Source of the DNA: an uncultured bacterium
GTDB lineage: Bacteria; Bacillota; Clostridia; Lachnospirales; Lachnospiraceae
Direction: 5' to 3'
Assembly: GCA_945871045.1 (NCBI GenBank)
Contig: CAMBUC010000104.1
Span: 1 to 7,275, forward strand
DNA: 7,275 bases
Shown: one piece after another, positions 1-5,260 of the stretch
How the letters are laid out: each line of letters begins with the position of its first letter
Position numbering within the stretch: the stretch's first letter is position 1
Program-made: the position numbers and the translations under genes
Notes under the pieces: generated by a model
The model's database searches: none
The model's input: the letters and a program-made list of their open reading frames with translations, nothing else
Told to the model about the DNA's origin: nothing

Positions 1-1167
1 CTCCATCTCCGCTGCCGGTGTTCCGGAACGCTTTGAATAGATGAATGTAAATGCGCTGTCATAGCGTACTTTTCGTACAACATCTAAGGTTTCCAATACA
101 TCTTCCCTTGTCTCACCCGGAAATCCTACGATGATATCTGTTGTGATGGCAATATCAGGGATGGCCGCTCTCAGTTTCTCCACCAATGTCAGATACTGCT
201 CTTTATCATAATGACGGTTCATCTTCTTTAAGATCCGGCTGCTTCCCGATTGAAGCGGTAAATGCATATGTTTGCAGATCTTTTTGGACTGTGCCATCAC
301 TTCAATCAACTCATCGGATAGATCCTTCGGGTGGGAAGTCATAAAACGGATGCGCTCTAAACCATCAATCTGTTCGATCTCACGCAGCAACTCTGCAAAG
401 GTGATGGGGTGCTCCAGATTTTTCCCATAAGAATTCACATTCTGGCCAAGCAGCATGACTTCCACCACGCCATCTGCTACCAATCGCTCAATCTCACGGA
501 TAATATCCTTCGGCTCCCGGCTCCGTTCCCGCCCGCGGACATAGGGAACGATACAGTAACTACAGAAATTATTACAGCCAAACATGATATTGACGCCGGA
601 TTTAAAGTCATATTTACGCTCGATGGGAAGATCCTCAACGATCTCTGTGGTGCCTGCCCAAATATCAACAACCATTTTCTTTTCTGTCAATGCACGAACC
701 ACCAGTTCTGCAAACTTAAAGATATTGTGGGTTCCAAACACAAGGTTTACAAAACGGAAATCTTTCTTTAACCGCTCTACCACATGTTCTTCCTGCATCA
801 TACAGCCACACAGTGCGATCATCATATCCGGATGTTTTTTCTTATATCCTCCAAGTGTTCCGAGACGGCCATAGACTTTATTATTGGCATTTTCGCGTAC
901 GGTACAGGTATTATAGATCACAAAGTCTGCTTCTTCTGTATCTACCTGCACAAAACCGATCGTGTCTAAGATACCTCTTAATTTTTCTGAGTCTCTGGCA
1001 TTCATCTGGCAGCCAAAGGTCTCTACATGGGCGGTCAATTTTCTTCCAATTTCCGCTTCTCTTTGTTTTATAAGTTCCTTTGCCTGATCCATATAATAAA
1101 ACTGGCGCTGGGGTTCCATGACCGGAATCTCACCAGAACTAATTTGCACGCTTTTTGTTTTTTCCAT
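1..1167 (-). CDS. miaB: tRNA-2-methylthio-N6-dimethylallyladenosine synthase MiaB (3' end cut by window)
   Basis: MiaB is a radical-SAM enzyme with two iron-sulfur clusters that adds a methylthio group to i6A37 of tRNAs reading UNN codons. The first 389 codons are in the window and run off the left edge with no internal stop. Residues 1 to about 43 are a lead typical of clostridial MiaB. The UPF0004 domain follows, with the three expected cysteines: C53 in TFGCQMN, C88 in NTCTV and C122 in CGCMMQ. The radical-SAM CxxxCxxC is C198-C202-C205 in GCNNFCSYC, followed by PYVRGRERSR. GQNVNSYG and SHPKDLSD are also family-typical. The TRAM domain should lie beyond the window. The ATG is supported by AGGAG at 1174-1178, 6 nt upstream. 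The start lies inside the end of the DUF896 gene (29 bp overlap), so the two are probably translationally coupled. MiaB rather than MtaB or RimO is judged from these motifs; confidence is high. Confidence 0.96.
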   Translation of the reverse strand, partial: MEKTKSVQISSGEIPVMEPQRQFYYMDQAKELIKQREAEIGRKLTAHVETFGCQMNARDSEKLRGILDTIGFVQVDTEEADFVIYNTCTVRENANNKVYGRLGTLGGYKKKHPDMMIALCGCMMQEEHVVERLKKDFRFVNLVFGTHNIFKFAELVVRALTEKKMVVDIWAGTTEIVEDLPIERKYDFKSGVNIMFGCNNFCSYCIVPYVRGRERSREPKDIIREIERLVADGVVEVMLLGQNVNSYGKNLEHPITFAELLREIEQIDGLERIRFMTSHPKDLSDELIEVMAQSKKICKHMHLPLQSGSSRILKKMNRHYDKEQYLTLVEKLRAAIPDIAITTDIIVGFPGETREDVLETLDVVRKVRYDSAFTFIYSKRSGTPAAEME

Positions 1168-1366
1168 ATTTCTCTCCTAAATTCTCAATTGTTCCATCGG
1201 GGTTGACCATATCGATATTATTCAGCTGACCTCTGATATTGGCACGGATCGCAGCGATATATTCCTGTCTTAATTTTGCCTGTTCCTCTTTCTCCGCAGC
1301 CGTCAGGCCTTCCGCCTGGGATTTATGATATAATTCATTGATTCGGGCAATTTTGCTCTCGTTCAT
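1139..1366 (-). CDS. DUF896 (YnzC family) small cytosolic protein
   Basis: A 75-residue, highly charged, probably all-helical protein without signal peptide or membrane segment. It begins MNESKIARINELYHKSQAEG and continues with LTAAEKEEQAKLRQEYI, the helical-hairpin pattern of the DUF896/UPF0291 family (B. subtilis YnzC, about 77 residues, biochemical role unknown). The C-terminal half has the family's NPDGTIENLGEKYG segment. The chosen ATG has AGGAGA 6 nt upstream (1373-1378). In-frame starts further upstream, such as the ATG at 1384, contain this ribosome binding site within their reading frame and are rejected. It is the first gene of a two-gene operon with miaB, preceded by a good sigma-A promoter at 1424-1452. 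In Bacillus the homologue sits in the SOS-controlled yneA operon; I see no LexA box here, so that control does not seem to carry over. Confidence 0.9.
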   Translation of the reverse strand: MNESKIARINELYHKSQAEGLTAAEKEEQAKLRQEYIAAIRANIRGQLNNIDMVNPDGTIENLGEKYGKNKKRAN

Positions 1367-1423
1367 TTGTGTTCTCCTTTTCATGACATGCCTGACAGTT
1401 ATCCCACTGCAAGCGTTCTCTTT

Positions 1424-1452
1424 ATCATACCATAAGAAATTCTTGTGCGCAA
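1424..1452 (-). promoter_or_regulatory. Sigma-A promoter for the DUF896-miaB operon
   Basis: On the minus strand the -35 is TTGCGC (1447-1452), the spacer is 17 bp and the -10 is TATGAT (1424-1429). TGG directly precedes the -10, giving an extended -10. The predicted start of transcription is near 1417, leaving a leader of about 50 nt before the DUF896 ATG. Seen in sequence; not experimentally shown. Confidence 0.7.
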
Positions 1453-1561
1453 TCTGTCTTACATTGGAAATCAAAAAGTGTTCAAACATCATCCATCGTC
1501 ACACTTGTAGGCTTCCATGCCGGATTTCATGAGAAAAATACGAAAAATCTATCATTCTCTC

Positions 1562-1594
1562 TTTTTTGATAGGGACAAGTTGTGTATACTTGTC
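1562..1594 (+). promoter_or_regulatory. Candidate promoter with overlapping palindrome upstream of the YprB-like gene
   Basis: A -10-like TATACT lies at 1585-1590, about 34 bp ahead of the start codon. The region where the -35 belongs (1562-1567) is only a T-run, so the core promoter is weak as written. A perfect inverted repeat, GACAAGT (1574-1580) and ACTTGTC (1588-1594) with a 7-nt centre, overlaps the -10. A site in this place could be an operator for a repressor or an activator site compensating for the poor -35. The regulator is unknown. Confidence 0.45.
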
Positions 1595-1623
1595 TAAGAA
1601 CAATCACAATCAAGGAGTTACTT

Positions 1624-2652
1624 ATGCAGATTTGGACAGAAACACACACCCTACAGGCGATCCATCCGATCATTTCAACGATCTTAAAACCCGGAGATCT
1701 TTTTCTGGATATAGAAACAACAGGGCTTTCCCGCTCCCGTCATCAGATTTATCTGATCGGAATTGCATTGGTAGTTGACAATAATATATTTTATGTAAAT
1801 CAATGGTTTGCTGAATCTGCAGAAGACGAATCATGTGTGTTACAAGAATTTTCATCATTCTTACAGACATCAGAAATCAAACGCATCATCACTTTTAACG
1901 GGAATCAGTTTGATCTTCCGTTTTTGCTTGCCCGCGCAAAATTCCATGCAATTAACTTAACCTTTGATCCCTTCGAACTTTTTGATATTTATAAGGAGGT
2001 GGTCCGCCGCAAACAAATCTTGCAATTACAAAACTATCGTCAAAAGACGATCGAACAATTCTTAGGGCTTTTCCGTGAGGATCAATTCACCGGCGGCGAA
2101 CTGATCAACGTATACGAAGACTATGTCGTTTGCCCCAATGAACAGGGAAAGCATCTGCTTAAATTACATAATTATGAAGATGTACTGGGAATGATGGATC
2201 TCTTAGAGATCTTTGCTTATGATTCTTTTTTTTCTGCTCCGGCACAGGTAAGTTCTGCATCTATTCAGTCCTACAGGGATTTGGAGGGCAATACTTGTGA
2301 GGAACTGATCGCAGCCCTCACACCACCTTGTGAGTTACCCGGATGTCTTTCCTGCACACATCCGATCACCGGGGCATATCTGCATGCTTCCGGCATGCAT
2401 GTACGCCTACGCGTCCCCCTTTTTCAGGGAATGGCACGCCTGTACTATACCGATTACAAGAATTACTGGTATCTTCCTGCCGAAGATATGTCGATCCATA
2501 AATCCGTTGCAACCTATGTGGATAAAAGCCACAAACAAAAAGCGACCCCCGAAACTTGTTATTCGAAGGTCGCTGTCGATGATGCATTTTTACATTCCGA
2601 GAAACTGGCAGAATATGTTACGCACGTATTGCAGGGATTTCTCTTATCATAA
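1624..2652 (+). CDS. YprB-like RNase H-fold (DEDD) exonuclease domain protein
   Basis: A 342-residue cytosolic protein with a ribonuclease H-like 3'-5' exonuclease domain of the YprB type over roughly residues 23-203. Exo I is FLDIETTG with acidic D29 and E31, Exo II is TFNGNQFDLPFL with D97, and Exo III is LHNYEDVLGMMDL with H182 and D186. All catalytic positions are present, so it is probably an active metal-dependent nuclease; the substrate is unknown. The rest (about 204-342) is a C-terminal region with no fold I can name, including the CxxxxCxxC cluster C236, C241 and C244. B. subtilis YprB is longer and carries TPR repeats, which I do not see. The ATG at 1624 is chosen because AAGGAG (1612-1617) lies 6 nt upstream; the longer GTG start at 1582 falls inside the promoter region. 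It is the only plus-strand gene here. A 45-bp repeat with a minus-strand terminator lies within codons for about residues 303-318. Confidence 0.85.
   Translation: MQIWTETHTLQAIHPIISTILKPGDLFLDIETTGLSRSRHQIYLIGIALVVDNNIFYVNQWFAESAEDESCVLQEFSSFLQTSEIKRIITFNGNQFDLPFLLARAKFHAINLTFDPFELFDIYKEVVRRKQILQLQNYRQKTIEQFLGLFREDQFTGGELINVYEDYVVCPNEQGKHLLKLHNYEDVLGMMDLLEIFAYDSFFSAPAQVSSASIQSYRDLEGNTCEELIAALTPPCELPGCLSCTHPITGAYLHASGMHVRLRVPLFQGMARLYYTDYKNYWYLPAEDMSIHKSVATYVDKSHKQKATPETCYSKVAVDDAFLHSEKLAEYVTHVLQGFLLS
2532..2574 (-). terminator. Intrinsic terminator for the deacetylase gene, embedded in the convergent gene
   Basis: Read on the minus strand, a 7-bp GC-rich stem (2568-2574 with 2541-2547), an inner 4-bp stem (2562-2565 with 2550-2553) and an 8-nt loop are followed by TTTTGTTTG. 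The stem begins about 88 nt after the deacetylase stop codon. On the plus strand no T-run follows the hairpin, so it should not stop the YprB-like transcript. An identical element follows cheR, which supports a terminator role. Confidence 0.7.
2532..2576. repeat. 45-bp perfect direct repeat, copy 1 (inside coding sequence)
   Basis: Identical over all 45 positions to 4332-4376, in the same orientation; the match stops at both edges (a against t on the left, c against a on the right). It contains inverted arms AGCGACC (2541-2547) and GGTCGCT (2568-2574), an inner CGAA/TTCG stem and an 8-nt loop. This copy lies in frame in the YprB-like gene and encodes part of KQKATPETCYSKVAV. Confidence 0.95.
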
Positions 2653-2661
2653 GGATTGGGA

Positions 2662-4245
2662 TTAATGATAGTATTCGCCCACGATCCTTGCCTGACCATT
2701 TTTCTCCTTCAGATCCAGATCCGCATAATAATAAAATCCATTATACTTGAGACTCAGATTACGGATCTGATAATTTGACTTTTTATCATTGGACAGATTT
2801 GCCATATCATTTTCATCCATGAAAAACTTCAGATAAATCACTTCTGAAGGCTTTAATACTGCAAATTTTTCCGGACGGACGGTCAGTTTATGCCATACGA
2901 TACCATCTTTACTGTAAGCCTGAAGAGAAAGCGGTATCTCAATCGTTTGATCGGATAGAATCAGTTCATCTCTATAGACATCCGGTGAAAACTTTGAAAT
3001 GGCATTGTTTCCGGAAGCCCTGATCTTTACAACAAATTCATTTGAAATACCCGGCTCAAATCCGAAATAATTGATAACATATTTTGCTTTTTGATTTACA
3101 GATGTTTTTCTTACACTTTCTGAATATTTGGAAACATAATGCTTTCCATACAGATCTTTGTAAGATCTTATTTTATAATAATATGTCCTGCCGGATTTGA
3201 CAGTTTTGTCAACATATGTTCCGGATGCATATTTCGATGCTGATTTTGTCGCCAGCAGCTGATAGGAGCCGCCTTTTTCTTTCCGATAAATCTCAAATCC
3301 ATCCGGTTTTACTTTCTTGTCTATATCGGCATAAAATTTTAGTTCCACATAGGTTGGAGAGATGCGGCCATCACAGTACAAATACTCTGCCCACTGGGGG
3401 ACTGCTAATGAAACCTCTGATGACTTACCACAGGCATCGATACGCATACAATTATAATTCTGCTTCTTCAAAAAAGACAATACGTCATCCAATGCTTCCG
3501 CGTTGGATGCGGATATATTATGCATAAGTGCAATGCCACCCTTATGATAATATTTCTTAAAATGATCGATCACGTACTGTTTTCCGGGCTGCTTTGCCGG
3601 ATCATAATCAGAATATGCCAAGCTCCAGAATACGGTTGTATAGCCCATATCTTTCACAACTTTCAGAACCCGGTTGCTGTATTCTCCCATGGGAGGCCTG
3701 AAAAATTTATCCAACTCATATCCGGTCTGTTCCTTGAAGAATTCTTCCAATCCTTTTACTTCATTTTGAATCTGGGATACAGATTTTTGCGGGAGGCTCG
3801 GGTGATTCATCGTATGATTTCCTACAAGGTGACCTTCCTCCTTCATTCTTTTACAAAGACCCGGCTGCGATCTCACGAAATGCTTTGTGACAAAAAAAAC
3901 TGCCTTTACATCATGTTTTTTTAATACATCAAGTATTTTTGCCGTATAACCGTTTTCATAACCACAATCAAATGTCAGATACATGACATTCTCTTTTGCA
4001 TGAGAATCATAATAAAACGCGCGATACTGTTCCAGATCCGCGGCTGACATGGCACCGCTGGAGGGCTTATGATCCGTGTTCCTTTTAATAAACCAACTTT
4101 TTTTAACATTTGAATAATTGTTATAATCTGCTGCTTTTACATATATCATCCCCAAATTAGAGGAATCGGAAATAGGAATCTCACCAAACAGACTAAATAA
4201 CATACTCAATAGAAGAACCCATACGCCCATTCTTTTTCTGTTCAT
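2662..4245 (-). CDS. pdaA: Secreted PdaA-like polysaccharide deacetylase with fibronectin III-like domain
   Basis: A 527-residue exported protein. Residues 1 to about 38 are a signal peptide (basic MNRKR, then a VWVLLLSMLFSLFG core, possible cleavage at VKA-AD). The NodB deacetylase domain, about 50-270, closely follows Bacillus PdaA, which de-N-acetylates muramic acid on the way to spore-cortex muramic delta-lactam. Motifs are LTFDCGYENGYT (catalytic D93), GNHTMNHPS (zinc histidines H144 and H148), FFRPPMGEYS (R183) and ALMHNIS (H242). The usual second Asp, Asn in Bacillus PdaA, is Cys94 here. Residues about 293-380 resemble a fibronectin III domain (YVELKFYAD, GFEIYRK, YYYKIRSYK). Residues about 385-527 look beta-rich and unassigned. 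Bacillus PdaA lacks this extension, so the spore role is uncertain; cell wall or other glycan is possible. The ATG at 4245 has AAAGGA 8 nt upstream; the longer GTG start at 4266 has no ribosome binding site. Confidence 0.87.
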   Translation of the reverse strand: MNRKRMGVWVLLLSMLFSLFGEIPISDSSNLGMIYVKAADYNNYSNVKKSWFIKRNTDHKPSSGAMSAADLEQYRAFYYDSHAKENVMYLTFDCGYENGYTAKILDVLKKHDVKAVFFVTKHFVRSQPGLCKRMKEEGHLVGNHTMNHPSLPQKSVSQIQNEVKGLEEFFKEQTGYELDKFFRPPMGEYSNRVLKVVKDMGYTTVFWSLAYSDYDPAKQPGKQYVIDHFKKYYHKGGIALMHNISASNAEALDDVLSFLKKQNYNCMRIDACGKSSEVSLAVPQWAEYLYCDGRISPTYVELKFYADIDKKVKPDGFEIYRKEKGGSYQLLATKSASKYASGTYVDKTVKSGRTYYYKIRSYKDLYGKHYVSKYSESVRKTSVNQKAKYVINYFGFEPGISNEFVVKIRASGNNAISKFSPDVYRDELILSDQTIEIPLSLQAYSKDGIVWHKLTVRPEKFAVLKPSEVIYLKFFMDENDMANLSNDKKSNYQIRNLSLKYNGFYYYADLDLKEKNGQARIVGEYYH

Positions 4246-4292
4246 TTTATCTATCCTTTCTTTCACCGGAATAATGTGTTTCTATTGCAATA

Positions 4293-4322
4293 AGTTTACC
4301 ATATCAAACAATGATTTGTGAA
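4293..4322 (-). promoter_or_regulatory. Sigma-A promoter for the deacetylase gene
   Basis: On the minus strand the -35 is TTCACA (4317-4322), the spacer is 18 bp and the -10 is TAAACT (4293-4298) with an extended TGG just before it. The leader would be about 40 nt. It begins immediately after the cheR terminator, so the deacetylase is probably its own transcription unit. I see no clear sigma-G type box, unlike what is known for Bacillus pdaA. Confidence 0.6.
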
Positions 4323-4331
4323 AAAAGTTCT

Positions 4332-4376
4332 CAAACAAAAAGCGACCCCCGAAACTTGTTATTCGAAGGTCGCTGT
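4332..4376. repeat. 45-bp perfect direct repeat, copy 2 (intergenic)
   Basis: Exact copy of 2532-2576, displaced by 1800 bp in the same orientation. It fills most of the gap between the cheR stop codon and the -35 box of the deacetylase promoter and contains the cheR terminator. Confidence 0.95.
4337..4374 (-). terminator. Intrinsic terminator of cheR
   Basis: On the minus strand the stem starts 12 nt after the cheR stop codon: arms 4368-4374 and 4341-4347 (7 bp), an inner 4-bp stem, an 8-nt loop, then TTTTGTTTG. The position directly after a gene and the T-run make this a conventional rho-independent terminator. Confidence 0.85.
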
Positions 4377-4386
4377 AAAAGTGCGA

Positions 4387-5163
4387 TCACTGTTTTTCAA
4401 AGAAGAAGGATTTGTTGCGAACAAATCCAAGTTCTTTGTAATTCATAATCTGTTCCGTACTTCCGATAAAGAGAACTCCACCACTCACTAGCGAATCATT
4501 GAATTTCTTATAAATCTCATCCTTTGCTTCATCTGTAAAGTAAATCACTACATTTCGGCATACGATTAAATTACATGATCTGGGATAAGGATCGTTCAGC
4601 AGGTTATGCTCGCGAAACTCCACACGCTTTTTGATCTCATCAGAAATCTGGTAAGAATTGCCGATCTTAGTAAAATATTTCTTTTTAAAGTCATCCGGAA
4701 CAGAAGCAATGCTCTTCTCATTGTATAAACCGACTTTTGCTGCCTCCAAAACCTGCTTGTCAATATCTGTTGCTATGATCTTTATATCAGACAAGGGCAA
4801 ATGACGGCTCAGTGCCATCACAAGGGAATAGGGCTCATCGCCGGTAGAACAAGCTGCACTCCAAATAGTCAGTCGTTTACCGAATTTTTTGATCAGATCC
4901 GGAAAAACCTCCTCATGCAGGATTTTCCACTGATCAGGGTTTCGATAGAATTCAGACACGTTGATCGTAAGAAAATTGATAAACTGCTCAAATTTCTCTT
5001 TGTCATTCTTGATCAGTCTCACATAATTATCATAAGAATCCATATGATTTTTGCTGATCAAAGTGTCAATTCTTCGACGCATTTGTTTTTCTTTGTATGC
5101 ATTCAGGTCAATTTTTGTGAGTGCATACACATCTTTTTTAAATTTTTCATAATTATCCAGCAT
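4387..5163 (-). CDS. cheR: Chemotaxis protein methyltransferase CheR
   Basis: A 258-residue cytosolic SAM-dependent O-methyltransferase that methylates glutamates of chemoreceptors during adaptation. The N-terminal helical CheR domain (about 1-75) has the basic KEKQMRRRID stretch and ends in TINVSEFYRNPDQW, as expected. The C-terminal SAM-binding domain has WSAACSTGDEPYSLVM (motif I, 101-116; usually SAGCSTGEEPYS), ATDID (131-135) and NLIVCRNVVIYF (198-209). Length is normal and there is no TPR extension. It lacks an obvious C-terminal receptor-binding pentapeptide site in view. The ATG has AAAAGGA about 9 nt upstream. It follows the rpsA terminator and ends at its own terminator, so it appears monocistronic, with no other chemotaxis or flagellar gene in the window. 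I found no convincing promoter in the short gap upstream. Confidence 0.95.
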   Translation of the reverse strand: MLDNYEKFKKDVYALTKIDLNAYKEKQMRRRIDTLISKNHMDSYDNYVRLIKNDKEKFEQFINFLTINVSEFYRNPDQWKILHEEVFPDLIKKFGKRLTIWSAACSTGDEPYSLVMALSRHLPLSDIKIIATDIDKQVLEAAKVGLYNEKSIASVPDDFKKKYFTKIGNSYQISDEIKKRVEFREHNLLNDPYPRSCNLIVCRNVVIYFTDEAKDEIYKKFNDSLVSGGVLFIGSTEQIMNYKELGFVRNKSFFFEKQ

Positions 5164-5217
5164 ATCTATGTGTCCTTTTCATCATATAATGCCATTTTCA
5201 CATTATGTATTTTTACG

Positions 5218-5252
5218 ATAAAAAACCCCGGCGGATATTCCGCAGGGGTTTT
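5218..5252 (-). terminator. Intrinsic terminator of the cmk-ispH-rpsA operon
   Basis: An 8-bp stem, AAAACCCC (5222-5229) with GGGGTTTT (5245-5252), then one mismatch and a 5-bp inner stem (5231-5235 with 5239-5243) around a TAT loop. On the minus strand GGGG is followed by six Ts. It starts 9 nt after the rpsA stop codon. The outer A and T arms make it possibly functional on the other strand too, but no plus-strand gene ends here. Confidence 0.9.
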
Positions 5253-5260
5253 GTCAAATC

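Noticed and set aside
409..771. 120-codon plus-strand open frame
   Set aside because: It lies wholly antisense to miaB, whose family motifs are clear over the same bases; no ribosome binding site and no recognisable protein pattern.
1367..1492. Longer N-terminus for the DUF896 protein (to 1492)
   Set aside because: The extension would include the sigma-A promoter and the ribosome binding site of the 75-residue form, and the family is about 77 residues long.
2381..2399. Inverted repeat TGCATGC-5 nt-GCATGCA inside the YprB-like gene
   Set aside because: No T-run on either strand and no second copy; it is probably chance in codons for LHASGMH.
2651..2689. AAGGAT/ATCCTT arms after the YprB-like stop as its terminator
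   Set aside because: Short, AT-containing arms separated by 27 nt with no T-run.
3520..3924. 134-codon plus-strand open frame
   Set aside because: Antisense to the NodB catalytic motifs of the deacetylase, so it is a shadow frame.
2532..4376. Deacetylase region as a transposon or CRISPR-like element
   Set aside because: Only two repeat copies, no transposase or integrase, no terminal inverted repeats, and the gene is a standard cellular enzyme with its own promoter.
5164..5221. Promoter for cheR (TATGAT at 5181-5186, or a flagellar sigma-D type site)
   Set aside because: Transcription from TATGAT would begin within the ribosome binding site, its -35 is poor, and no TAAA-15-CCGATAT arrangement is present.
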